DNA from: Hydractinia symbiolongicarpus
Taxonomy: Eukaryota; Cnidaria; Hydrozoa; Anthoathecata; Hydractiniidae
Assembly: GCF_029227915.1 (NCBI RefSeq)
Contig: NC_079878.1
Span: forward strand, 4,898,001 to 4,962,000
Reading direction: 5' to 3'
DNA: 64,000 nt
The first letter of the stretch is position 1. Each line of letters starts with the position of its first letter. The translations under genes were made by a program, and so were the position numbers. Under the pieces are notes generated by a model. The model saw only the letters and a program-made list of their open reading frames with translations, made no database searches and was not told the origin of the DNA. Positions 48,514-57,752 of this stretch are shown one piece after another.

Positions 48514-49727
48514 ATGTCGAAAACAAAAGCACATATTGTTACCGATAAGGAAGCTGAAAAACTAAGTCAAATCTACTATTCTCCATAACATCTATGGACT
48601 GGACGGAAAGCTATTAAACTACTCTCAGAGCAGAGTGGTCTTTCCAAAAAGAAAGTCATACATTGGCTTACAGTCGTCAGTTGCTCCGGTTAAGGCATAT
48701 CAAAGGACCTAAGCGCATTGATTACCCGCATTTCACAATCACAAAGCCGAATCAAATGATATTGAAGAAGAACTAATTTGTTCATCACTAACATACTGCC
48801 AAGCAGTGAGCGGAATTCGATCCGCGGTCCCCAGAACTGGTAGCCGCAGACGAACCCACTACACTAGTTCCCGTCATGATCAGAGGTCTAACCGGGGTGA
48901 AGCATTCTCTGTTGAGAATGAAATACGGATGTACTATGATAAATATTCACCTATATCCGAATCAAATGCACCAGTTTGATATCTTGTACACGCCACATGA
49001 TAAATTGTATGGAAATACCTGCAAATACATCCTCACAGGCATCGATGTAGCTTCGCGCTACAAAGTGGTTAGACCATTGAGAACCAAGAAAAGCCAGGAA
49101 GTAGCCGACATGCTCAAGGACATTTACAAAGCAGGACCTTTACGTTATCCTCAGACTTTTCAATGTGATAAAGGCAGTGAGTTTAAATCGAACGTGACAA
49201 AGCTCCTGGAAGGTAAAGAAGTGGAAATCAAGCGGGCCACCACCAAGTATCACCATACTTTCACGGCTTTTGTTGAAAGTTACAACAAAATGCTAGCGGA
49301 AAGACTCTTCAAGCCTCAAGATGCGCAGGAGCTGGTCAGTGACGAACAGAGTACCACCTGGGTGAAACACTTATACAATATCGTGAAAACCATGAACAAT
49401 AGTAAGACCGTCATGATCGGAATGAAACCTTCATCTGCCGTGAAGCTTGATGAGGTCCCACTCGCGAAAAGCGAGGAGTATCCCGCTCTACCCGACGATG
49501 GCCTATACTTGTATCTGCTTCAGCCGGGGAAAGAGCATTGGGATGCTCGGAGACGTGCTACGGATGCCTATTGGAGCAAGAAAACGTACAGACTCGACCG
49601 TATCGTAACAGGTACCCGTCTCCTGTACTATTTAAAAGACGGGCCTGATCGAAGTTTTGTATCTAAGGAATTGCTACTGGTGCCCGAGGACGTCGAAATT
49701 CCGCCGGAACATGTGAAAGAATGGTAA
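48514..49727 (+). pseudogene. Polinton DDE integrase (stop, frameshift and insertion)
   Basis: Retrovirus-type integrase that inserts the linear Polinton. The start is ATG 48514. A TAA lies at codon 25 (48586-48588), a one-base frame change near 48670, and a 210-bp insertion (48759-48968) between two copies of CCGAATCAAATG. After the insertion the core is intact: first Asp in ILTGIDVASRYKV, second Asp in FQCDKGSEFKS, Glu in TAFVESYNKM, then a chromodomain-like C-terminus (YRLDRIVTG...LLYYLKDGPDRSFV). The catalytic triad is thus present, but the N-terminal zinc-binding region is disrupted. The long uninterrupted frame 48876-49727 covers only the core, and its first codons derive from the insertion. 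Confidence 0.85.
48759..48968 (-). mobile_element. tRNA-like (SINE-type) insertion in the integrase gene
   Basis: The segment is bounded by a 12-bp direct repeat, CCGAATCAAATG (48747-48758 and 48957-48968), consistent with a target-site duplication. On the minus strand it contains a tRNA-like core with A-box-like TAGTGTAGTGG and B-box-like GGATCGAATTCC about 40 bp later (48797-48857), as in tRNA-derived SINEs. The 5' part (minus-strand sense, about 48860-48956) is not tRNA-like, so the element's type remains open. Confidence 0.55.
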
Positions 49728-49843
49728 ATTTCTCGATTTTTGTGGCTCATAAGAGCTACAAAAACACATTATGACATATCGATATCATACAACCGTTCGA
49801 ATAACTCGCGCGTGGCGTTATCGGGTAAACTAAAATGATTTAT

Positions 49844-50512
49844 TCATGAGTTCTCTATACCAAGATTATTATCCCTGAATCTATTCCATGTGTGTACGGC
49901 GTTTGGATCATCGCATATTGGATTTCTTTCTACCATATTGGGATACATCTCCCGTAGGATACGGAGCTGATCGTTTAATGATCTGCGCTGACAACGAATG
50001 ATATAGTGGGGATGTTGGTCTTTTTTCCCAAATTCATTAGAGTTATTTTTATCAATAACACAGACTACATTATCGTATGGATAACCATTAGGAACATATC
50101 GATCACGAAGCTCTGCATTTTCCAATGTTCTGAGATAGAGCTGGTTCTCTCGCTCTTGAAGGTCATCGTTGAGTATTGTCAGGGCTTGACGATATTCTTC
50201 TATTTCATTTTGTAATTTTTTGATACCCTTCATCGCAAGTAATTTCATAATCTCAAGAGCCCTTGGTTTTCTAGATCTATGTACAATCTCTAATGCAGCA
50301 TCCAGGGTCACGAAAGCATCGTCTCCGCTTACTTCCTTGGACCATGCGGCAGCTGCATGGTCTGTGATCTCATTACGAGGCGTGGTTTTTACGTCTCTGT
50401 AAGTTGCTCTTATATCAGCAAAAAACCTTCCCAAATCAGCACGCTTAAACATGGGTTGACCCTTATTATTTAATAATATCTCAATAGCTGCATCCATATA
50501 TCGTAATGACAT
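49844..50512 (-). CDS. MSV199/DUF3627-like Polinton protein
   Basis: Intact 222 residues. The N-terminal half has a compact helical domain (MDAAIEILLNNKGQPMFKRAD; DAALEIVHRSRKPRALEIMK), a central coiled coil (QNEIEEYRQALTILNDDLQE) and a C-terminal part with RDRYVPNGYPYDNVVCVIDK, HYIIRCQRRSLN and DDPNAVHTWNRF. This N-domain, coiled coil, RCQRR arrangement matches proteins of the MSV199/DUF3627 type found in insect and other large DNA viruses. Function in those is unknown, perhaps DNA binding. First gene of a minus-strand run toward the right repeat. Confidence 0.5.
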   Translation of the reverse strand: MSLRYMDAAIEILLNNKGQPMFKRADLGRFFADIRATYRDVKTTPRNEITDHAAAAWSKEVSGDDAFVTLDAALEIVHRSRKPRALEIMKLLAMKGIKKLQNEIEEYRQALTILNDDLQERENQLYLRTLENAELRDRYVPNGYPYDNVVCVIDKNNSNEFGKKDQHPHYIIRCQRRSLNDQLRILREMYPNMVERNPICDDPNAVHTWNRFRDNNLGIENS

Positions 50513-50518
50513 TTTATT

Positions 50519-50722
50519 TTAAATAATGGTTCCAACCAGGGTGATCATTAGGACAGACACGAATCCGAAAAAATACATGGTGTTCCTCTGATACCTTTCC
50601 CTTTCTAATGCATCCCTTAGCACTTCATCAAGAGCCTCCAGACTCCGCTCAAAATGGGGTATGCGATCGAGCTCTTCATAACAAGCCCTCAATTGTTGTT
50701 TTATAAAAATATAATATGACAT
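50519..50722 (-). CDS. Small Polinton tail-anchored membrane protein
   Basis: 67 residues from ATG at 50722 (MSYYIFIKQQ). It has an amphipathic Glu/Arg-rich helix (LEALDEVLRDALERERYQR) and a C-terminal membrane segment YFFGFVSVLMITLVGTII. It begins 3 bases from the ATPase stop codon and ends 7 bp before the next gene's start, so it is part of one dense transcription unit. Confidence 0.5.
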   Translation of the reverse strand: MSYYIFIKQQLRACYEELDRIPHFERSLEALDEVLRDALERERYQRNTMYFFGFVSVLMITLVGTII

Positions 50723-50724
50723 AT

Positions 50725-51342
50725 TTATTCTAGAACAGCCCAAGTCCTTGGGAACTCGAGCCGAATATACAAACAGGCATGTTTGGATTTTTTCAACTGA
50801 TTCTTGATCGCTTCCCAGTCGTTAATTATGTTGTTTCTTCATCCACCAATTTCATGTCACTCCTTTCGTGAGGATACCACAGGAGTAGCATTTTTTTTTG
50901 TCGGCGGAGGTTCTTGGGGATTGCCGTGTAAGCTTGCGTAAGGATCCAGAGACTGTGCCTTCGATGTCTCCCAGATATTGCGAGCTCAAGTAAGGGTTGC
51001 CTGCGTTTATCCATGGATTCATCAGCGATCATATCGTCGACGATGAATAATGTTTCTTCACCTGCCAGCAGAGACGACAGCTTATCGATCCATTCAAATA
51101 ACTGATCCTGCTGTTCTATCAAAAACACATAATCATCCTTCCAAAGCGATGGTTTTCCAGATAAGTCTTGTTCAACCGCAGGGTGGGGCAAAGGATTATA
51201 ATATTATGAAAGTGACCCCTGTAAGAACCCTCCAAAAGATCGAGAACTCTTTGTGTTTTGCCACAGCTTGTGGGGCCAGCGAAGATTACTGTATTGGATT
51301 CTTTAACAACATTTATGTTTGTTGTATGCCATGGACAGACTT
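50725..51342 (-). pseudogene. A32/FtsK-type packaging ATPase (frameshifts)
   Basis: DNA-packaging ATPase of the FtsK-HerA group. The N-terminal part, in one frame at about 51130-51342, has the P-loop IFAGPTSCGKTQRVLDLL. After a frame change near 51130 come the Walker B strand TLFIVDDMIADES, a sensor-like SGRHRRHSLWILTQAYTAIP and an arginine-rich end. A second frame change near 50826-50840 leads to a C-terminus ending at 50725. No in-frame ATG was found before the P-loop, so the true start may overlap the upstream gene or be lost. About 200 residues, a normal size for Polinton ATPases. Confidence 0.8.
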
Positions 51343-51345
51343 TTT

Positions 51346-51588
51346 TTATTTTGGAGGCATCATGGAACGCTTATACCAGCCTTGTTTTATTGCGTAATCG
51401 TCAAATAAGATCGCACCAGTCATATATCCAGCGAGCTTAAGCCCATCCTCCAGATCCATTTTCGCGCCTGGTCGAGAAACACCCAATGCTTTTTTAGCAC
51501 CCAGCGCTAGTAGGATAGTATATGATACTAATCTCACGGACTCCCATAAAGAATCTATAACCTCTTTCTGATATTCTTTGCTGCTCAT
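51346..51588 (-). CDS. Small hydrophobic Polinton protein
   Basis: 80 residues, intact. The N-terminus is charged, then come two hydrophobic segments (SYTILLALGAKKALG and LAGYMTGAILFDD) separated by a DLEDGLK turn, ending RSMMPPK. Adjacent to, and nearly overlapping, the ATPase start. Likely a small virion membrane component; family not named. Confidence 0.55.
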   Translation of the reverse strand: MSSKEYQKEVIDSLWESVRLVSYTILLALGAKKALGVSRPGAKMDLEDGLKLAGYMTGAILFDDYAIKQGWYKRSMMPPK

Positions 51589-51603
51589 ACTTTATTATAG
51601 GAC

Positions 51604-51945
51604 TCATCGCATGTGAAAAATATCAATCTCTGCCTTAGGCTCCTGCCTCACGCTTGGTTGCTGAGCCACTGGTGCAGGCTGCTGGGTACTCGCGGATTTT
51701 CTACGAGTAAAATATAGGACACCTCCAATACATGCGATCGCGAGTAGGCTTCCACCAATGTATACACCACTTCCCATAGACTTGGGGGGACCTGCTGTAG
51801 GAACCTTACTCTCTTGGGAAGTACCTCCCCCGATGTTCTTTTTCAACTCAAGCTTGTTCTTGCGATTCCATTCCGCAAGTTTCTTACCAGCAGCAACACG
51901 ACCTTCTTTTTTCTTGGTGATTACTTGATTAGGTTCTTCACTCAT
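51604..51945 (-). CDS. Polinton single-pass membrane protein with GRVAAGKKLAEWNRK motif
   Basis: 113 residues, intact. The N-terminal basic motif is EGRVAAGKKLAEWNRKNK, then a Gly/Ser/Pro linker, a membrane segment GVYIGGSLLAIACIGGVLYF, a basic stop-transfer TRRK, and a Gln/Pro tail. The N-terminal basic motif is shared with the next minus-strand gene (52036-52299), suggesting a common nucleic-acid- or core-binding function (inference). Confidence 0.6.
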   Translation of the reverse strand: MSEEPNQVITKKKEGRVAAGKKLAEWNRKNKLELKKNIGGGTSQESKVPTAGPPKSMGSGVYIGGSLLAIACIGGVLYFTRRKSASTQQPAPVAQQPSVRQEPKAEIDIFHMR

Positions 51946-52035
51946 TTCTTATCTCCAACGAGTTACAAAATCACTTTCTTTTTACATTAAGATAGAGGGA
52001 TAGACCCCGTTCCTCAAGGATCTCCATGGTCTCTT

Positions 52036-52299
52036 TTATCCCCGTGAGTTTGCTTCAGGAGTGTTTAAATCTCTCTCAAAGTATCGCAGGAACTCTCTAA
52101 ACGTCATGGGTTCTTTCTTGGACGGCGCTCTTCCAAGCTTTCTATCCCTCATCAGTGCCGCTAGTCTGTGCCCCTGGGCAACCCTTCCCGGGTGCTTTTT
52201 GTGCACTTCAACAATTTTTTCGACGGTCTCTGTTTGTTGTTTTTGTTGGTTGATAATAATACTACACGCGCTGCTCATCTTTTTGTTGCTCTTCATCAA
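52036..52299 (-). CDS. Small basic Polinton protein with HPGRVAQGHRLAALMRD motif
   Basis: 87 residues (ATG at 52299, or MSSACS at 52278). It has a Gln/Glu helix, then HPGRVAQGHRLAALMRDRK, which aligns with the motif of the neighbouring protein (GRVAxGxxLAxxxRxxK), then a Phe/Arg-rich tail (FREFLRYFERD). It overlaps the end of the next gene upstream (52262-52768) in another frame. Candidate DNA-condensing or core protein by composition and context. Confidence 0.5.
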   Translation of the reverse strand: MMKSNKKMSSACSIIINQQKQQTETVEKIVEVHKKHPGRVAQGHRLAALMRDRKLGRAPSKKEPMTFREFLRYFERDLNTPEANSRG

Positions 52300-52768
52300 C
52301 CTTCTCTTTAACTACCTTGGACGTTGAGAGCTGGGTGTGATTGATGGTATGGGCTGCCACCAACAGAGGCGCGAGGAATCGACCAAAGGCTGTGTAAAGG
52401 ACTATACCCAGGTCAGCCATGGATTCTTTTATAATAGGGTCCCCCTCTAGATCCTGGCGTAGGGCCTCGGTATCATCTAAAGATACAAGGTTGCCGATGG
52501 CTTTAGTATACATACTTATCGCATGGGTACTGAGAGCTCTGGCAGTTTTTTCTCCTTTCTCATATAGTTCTTTTTCGACTACCTCGGCATGTATTTTCTC
52601 GATAACCTCGGGTGATGCTTTGTCCAGGAATGCCTCAGTATATTTTTTAGGCAGTAAATGTGGCTTCGATTTACGAGCGATTTTCGATTTATGGCGCTTA
52701 TCTATGAGTTGATCAACAGCCCCCGCTGGTGTGTCTACAACATCGAAAATATCAACGAGATTTGACAT
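52262..52768 (-). CDS. Conserved Polinton helical protein of unknown function
   Basis: 168 residues from ATG at 52768 (MSNLVDIFDVVDTP). Earlier in-frame codons give a hydrophobic leader, but the ATG at 52768 fits better with the gene boundaries. The protein is mostly helical with a basic segment (RHKSKIARKSK), a long Glu/Lys helix (EVIEKIHAEVVEKELYEKG) and a mildly hydrophobic stretch (IVLYTAFGRFLAPLLVAAHT). Its 3' end overlaps the small basic gene by 38 bp. No family named. Confidence 0.5.
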   Translation of the reverse strand: MSNLVDIFDVVDTPAGAVDQLIDKRHKSKIARKSKPHLLPKKYTEAFLDKASPEVIEKIHAEVVEKELYEKGEKTARALSTHAISMYTKAIGNLVSLDDTEALRQDLEGDPIIKESMADLGIVLYTAFGRFLAPLLVAAHTINHTQLSTSKVVKEKVDEEQQKDEQRV

Positions 52769-52856
52769 GTTTATTATTATCCTTCTATATTTCAAATAAC
52801 AGAGAATGATAGCAATATATGGGAGCAATATAGCGATTAATAGCAATTTATTTATT

Positions 52857-55800
52857 TTATTTCTCTTTCAACCGGTAATGTCCCCTAGCCAGTGTTGTTA
52901 TTTAATCCACCTGAACGACCCGGTTATCATCAGCAGCATTAAGGGCAATTTTATTCACTTCCTGAGTGTATATATTATGGCCTTTATTCTGAATACACCT
53001 CCATGTTTTATTAATATCAATACCTTCCTTCAGACATCGTTGATAATCTTCGAAAGTTATACATTTTTTGGTAACAGCACGTTTTACACCCTTGGCCTTT
53101 CGATCACCGCCGTCTTTTGTGAGGCTCTTCTATGCATAAGCCTTAGGCCGTAATGTAATAAATGAAGTCATGATCTTACCACCGAGCTCATCCTTGAATA
53201 ACCCAACGATCTTCTTGTTTTCCCGATGGGCAGGGGTCTGTTGTCATTATTGTCATAAGCACTCGTGTCAAAACGTGTTTCCACATCATCGGCAATATCG
53301 TGATAAAAATCTTATTCAGTATCCATATAGCAGATCCGCAACTTACTACCATACTTTGGCTGCATATACTTATAGTGGAACTCATACATCACGGTCTTTG
53401 ACTGGTCTAAAATAGCCTGACCTATATAAATCGGCTTATTCATTTTGATTCCCGTTCTACCCATCTCAATACCCATGAGGTATTCACTAAAACTTATGCC
53501 GCTTTTAAAGTTTGGTTGCATGGTGAGTTTTGTATATGCGGCTTCATTCGTGACTAACTTGATATTTCTATGGTTCCTGATATTCTCCATAGTTTTCCCG
53601 AACACGCTCAAATTCATAAGCTTATAAAAATCCTTCTCGAACTCTTTCTTGGCGGCAGTTCTCAGCTTTGTGTTGTGATCTATATACTCCCGGAGCCAGG
53701 CACTATGTTGAAAGTGGATAGCGCGGTGAACCTTCTTAAGCTCGAGCCCATGCTTTAGGGCTTGGTGAAGAGCTCCGATGTGTACCACATATTTCTGTTT
53801 ACTCTCAAGATTTGGTATAAGCTTTTCAACTCTATGAATCATCCTACGCTCCAGCAGGAAAGGCAGCTGATTGTGTTTATCATGTAGGCTCTTTGGGTAG
53901 TTGATATCAACCTCCAATAAATAGCCGTGATTGTTGTCAGCGACGAGTTTATCTATCTTTTTTTCATCGATTACCTCTACATTTGATATCCATTTGAATC
54001 CATTAGTTGGCAGATTTTGACGCACGGCCCAACCGTATAGGTTGTTGGTATCGAGGTACTGCAAGTATGACGACTCATTATCAGGGTCATATTGGTCCCC
54101 CATATATTTGTTATTCGCCTTGGCATATCGGTGTACAGCCTGGGTTATACCACCTCGTATTCCTCGTTCGAAGAGGAGCAACATATCCGGATCAGTTAAA
54201 AGTTCAAGCCTTACACCCGTGTATTTGAGTGCTGCCTTCCAGGCCAGGCCTGGGGCGCTGTAGAAATGGGCAGGGTCGAATTTGTATTGATTCTGGCAGA
54301 CTCCCCGAAAATTCTGAAAGATGTCAGTCAATAGCAGGACATCCGTCACCAGATATGCGTCATGGTAATCGCCCATGGTAGTCTCTGAGCCCTTTGGAGT
54401 AATAGCACTCGGAATTTTTGAGCGTGCTCATAGTCATGATCGCTTATACCATTCATGTTTAAATTGCTATAGAAGGAATCCTTCGATGGCAGCTCAGTCT
54501 CCTCGAATCGTTTCCAAGTATTCATATATGAATATGGGTATATTCCTTTGCATCGCATGAGCTTAAAGGTGTCATCCTTAGTGAAATACCTACGGAGATT
54601 TTTGCATTGTTCATCATCGAGGTTGCTTGCCAATTTTTCTAAGGAGGAGGACATGAAGCGACAACTATTGATGAATCTTATTTCGATCTTCTTATAAAAT
54701 TCACCGTCACCATACCCCATACCTGCAATGGGTACTTTAATTTTTACATTAAAACTGATGTACTTTTCGGTATTCTCTGCGATACAACCTATGTCCTGAG
54801 TATCATATTTTTCACCTAATTCACGGATGAATAAGTGCGCATCGTACCCCGATATGTTGTGGAAGATCACAGGCACGTGGCTTGGTATCTTGTATCTAAG
54901 GTTGCAGATCGCGTGCGCTGCTCCTCTGTATAACCTCGTATAGTGACAATGGTCTCAAACTTTACGGCTATATTCGTCGTTGTCAAAAGGTTTCATGCAG
55001 ATATGAGGCTGAGTCATGAGGCTGAGTCATGCTCCCTCTTTAGTACCTCCGTTAATGATATCATGTTCTGTTGAGGGTAGGTGCTGTAAAGTCGCTTTAT
55101 CTCATGCTCTAGATGATCGACGAACTTCTTTACACAGTCTTCACCTCTATAGACTGCTAGCGGATCTGACACTTCTCCATAAGCAAAGGTGGAGTATGTG
55201 GCCCACCCGCATGGTACATGCTTATTCAACGTCTTAGTCTTGGTATCCCGGGCATTCTCTTTCATTGGGATTAGTAGGCTTTCAAAATCGGCATAGATGA
55301 CGAATGGGATCATAAATTGCTGTTGACCATCTTGATAATATAAACATTTTTCTTTTTCACTCGGCATCGTTATCTTTACCGCTTCATTATCGTTGCAACA
55401 TAGTGGTTATCGCGGGATTCTATCGTTTAAAACCCTTGTAGGCAATTCAGACAAAAATGCATTTTCCCATGGTTTTTAGATATTTCACGTCCTAGTAGTC
55501 TTGATAGATTTTTTATGGCCACGTAATGGCTCTTCTTGTCATCCGTTACTAATAGCAGATTAATGTATGGCGGCGATAATTGACCATTTAAAGCATTCTT
55601 GATCGTTGTTATTCGGATTAATTATGGCTCTCTTAGTAGCGATCCACTTGCGTGTTTCAGTATATGATGAGCCCCGCGTTCAGTTTGTGAAAGTCTACAT
55701 CGAGGTGTTGAATAAGACCGATACTAAAACCGCTCTTGGGTAGCGCGGGATTCTCCACATGCGTTCTAATTTGAGCAAACATTGTGTCCATCGATTCATC

Positions 55801-56548
55801 CACTATGTTGCCTTGGAATATAGATGTCATGTTGCTGTGAAAGACTTTGTCTACTTCAATGAACTCATTGGTACCATCAATGGGTTTCCTCCATAGGATC
55901 CATAGGGAGCACTGAATTTTTGCAGAGCCCATGCCTTCCACCTGATTCTCGATCAAATTTTTCACATGTGATCGTATCATACTAAGATATCCATTCATAT
56001 CTGTTCCGTCTATACCAGCTATACGAAAACTCCGGAATGTCTTATGTAGTGCATGCTTGTTTTTCTTGAGGCGTAAAATCTTGCTTTGGTTGCTCTGTAG
56101 CCTGTAGCATGATCCTCCTTCGCTTCTTCCTCGACCTCGCCAACCAGGGTCTTCTTGGCACCATCATATAGTGAAAGTATTCGTGATTTTATCGATGTAT
56201 ATATACTTTGCACTGGTTTCTTTATAATCTCAGGTACATGTGATAATAGCCAGTCTGACCATTCCCGTAGCTTACTTTTGACTACTGGACGAGTTCTCTT
56301 CAGCTCCTGACGTTCAAACTCGTCAATTCCCCAAGCGTAGGAACGTAAGGCTCGATGTTCTTCTTAATAGGACGTGATCTAGCCATTTCATGTTTTTCAA
56401 AAATGTCCATGGCTTGTGATGAGAATGAGGTATGATGTGTATTTAATAAAGCAACTAGGTCTGCTTTGCGTAATTTTGAATAACCTGTAAGCCCACGTGT
56501 TTTTGCAATTACGTGTAATTGTTTTACAGTATTTGAATTTAAATCCAT
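52857..56548 (-). pseudogene. Protein-primed DNA polymerase B with N-terminal SAP-like domain (multiple breaks)
   Basis: Replicates linear DNA from a protein primer. Start ATG at 56548: residues 1-40 form a SAP/Rho-N-like DNA-binding helix pair (NTVKQLHVIAKTRGLTGYSK; KADLVALLNTH). The rest is spread over at least seven frame segments (56300-56548, 56019-56213, 55657-55998, about 55380-55656, 55014-55367, 54346-54876, 53312-54376, then 52857-53290). Exo I is visible as VIYADFESLL, Exo II-like as NISGYDAHLF, polymerase motif A as LDTNNLYGWAV and motif B as KLMNLSVFGKTMEN. Motif C reads CYMDTE and is followed at once by TAA, with the usual following residues apparently deleted. An internal deletion is also likely near 55550. 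The copy is clearly inactive. The final stop is at 52857-52859. Confidence 0.85.
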
Positions 56549-56613
56549 CTCCCTTATTATATATAATTTTTTTAATTTCAACAAAATTTTGGCACGGTCA
56601 TGAAATTCCCTTA

Positions 56614-56878
56614 CTCATATTCTGTATAATATGAGTATATACTTTTACGCATGACGTCATGATTTCGTTTATATTATTATGTGTTAGTATTTAATGATAT
56701 ATATCATTTAATATTATTATATGTTGGTGATTGGTAGATGACGTCATAAATTTCTGATATATATTATTATGTGTTAGGTATTGGCATATTCATATGATTA
56801 TGTGTTGGTTACTAGCATTTTAGGGAATTTCACTTTGGACGACGTCGACTGTGCCAGAAGGAACATTTCTCTATCTCT
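56614..56878 (-). repeat. Polinton right terminal inverted repeat
   Basis: About 265 bp, the reverse-complement partner of the left repeat with scattered substitutions and small gaps. It contains TGACGTCA at 56652-56659 and 56739-56746. Differences between arms indicate that the copy has accumulated mutations since insertion. Confidence 0.88.
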
Positions 56879-56915
56879 ACAGACAGACAGACGTATACGG
56901 GCATTATAATATAGA

Positions 56916-57752
56916 TATTAGCATGACTTGCTATAATTTCGAAAAAATTACTTCTCTCATGAATTAACAAAAAAAAATTCAATAACAAATTCTGGCGAAA
57001 ACTTAATTCCCTAAAGGTAGACTCTCAAATTTTAAATTCACTGACCACAGTAAATCATTTTGTTTTTGGACCATCCATAAAGGGCGTCTGCACAATTTTG
57101 TCAAATTCTTACAACCTTGCCCATGTCTTTTTTCACCCCTACACATGTCCGTACTTAACCTTCAACTGTGATTAAATTACTACGAAAAAAGAATAACTGG
57201 AGCAACGGGAAATTAGATTCACCCAGAGTTTAATTCACGTCATCATTTATATTCTATATATTAGAAAAAGTTGTGTTGACAAAATATATATTTACGCGAA
57301 CGGACTACAAAAAATATAATTACAAAATTCATTGTAGAATATAAATTATATTAAAAGCAAAAAATGTACAAGCAATTATTAATTACTTCTCATTATTCTT
57401 TCAGTCGAGTTTTTCTCTGTTTGAGACTTAAAAAAGGTGCCTGTTTAAATATTTGCTATGCTGTGCAGGAAAACGTTAGTGCGTACTTAGATAAAAACAG
57501 AAAAGCGGTGGGCGGCTCGGATTGGGCATGAAGCATCAAAACAGTATTTCTGTTAAACAGAAAATAAGATGAAATAGGATAAAAAACATTTAAAAACAAA
57601 TCTCAGGATTCCAAGTTTCCTCTACCGAGAAAAATATAATTCCCTAAGTATTCTTGGTTGATGGACGTTGAGCCATTGAAATTAGTGCGGTGTGTATTTT
57701 TCGCAGTATAATTGTCAAAAAAAAGTGAAAAAAAAATAATAATAACAACTAC
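56916..57752. other. Intergenic, 3' of the myotubularin-related gene, no gene seen
   Basis: AT-rich sequence without a plausible gene. The part adjacent to 57753 is probably the 3' UTR of the myotubularin-related gene. Confidence 0.4.

Larger units (their letters stand above)
42065..56878. mobile_element. Polinton/Maverick element, 14.8 kb
   Basis: Terminal inverted repeats begin AGAGATAGAGAAATGTTC at both ends (left 42065, right complement ending 56878) and are flanked by ACAGA on each side as a 5-bp target duplication. Polintons usually make 6 bp; the surrounding ACAG repeat blurs the limit. The element carries the diagnostic Polinton set: DDE integrase, protein-primed DNA polymerase B, packaging ATPase, double-jelly-roll major capsid protein and a candidate minor capsid protein, plus about ten accessory genes. 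Its interior is visibly richer in G+C than the host DNA. Several genes are intact and several broken (see entries), so this copy is decaying and not autonomous. Confidence 0.93.
41995..56915 (-). mobile_element. Mini-Helitron split by the Polinton insertion
   Basis: On the minus strand the outer right flank starts A|TC at 56916/56915 and continues TATAATGCCCGTATACGTCTG with CTGT repeats. The outer left flank has CACGCAAAATGGTAGC, the hairpin CCCGTTGATTTTTCCACGGG and ends CTAG|T at 41995/41994. Together these are a Helitron-type 5' TC and 3' hairpin-CTAG terminus. Without the Polinton the element would be about 110 bp and aligns end to end with the uninterrupted copy at 22593-22700. Confidence 0.65.

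Noticed and set aside
48797-48857. Functional tRNA gene inside the Polinton
   Set aside because: The cloverleaf is poor, with an unconvincing anticodon stem; a 12-bp duplication around the segment favours a SINE-type insertion.
54007-54263. Plus-strand frames within the polymerase region
   Set aside because: Antisense shadows of the polymerase motif A region on the minus strand.
42065-56878. Free-living virus (adintovirus-like) genome rather than an integrated element
   Set aside because: Terminal repeats, target duplication, flanking host-type DNA and multiple broken genes show an integrated, decaying element.
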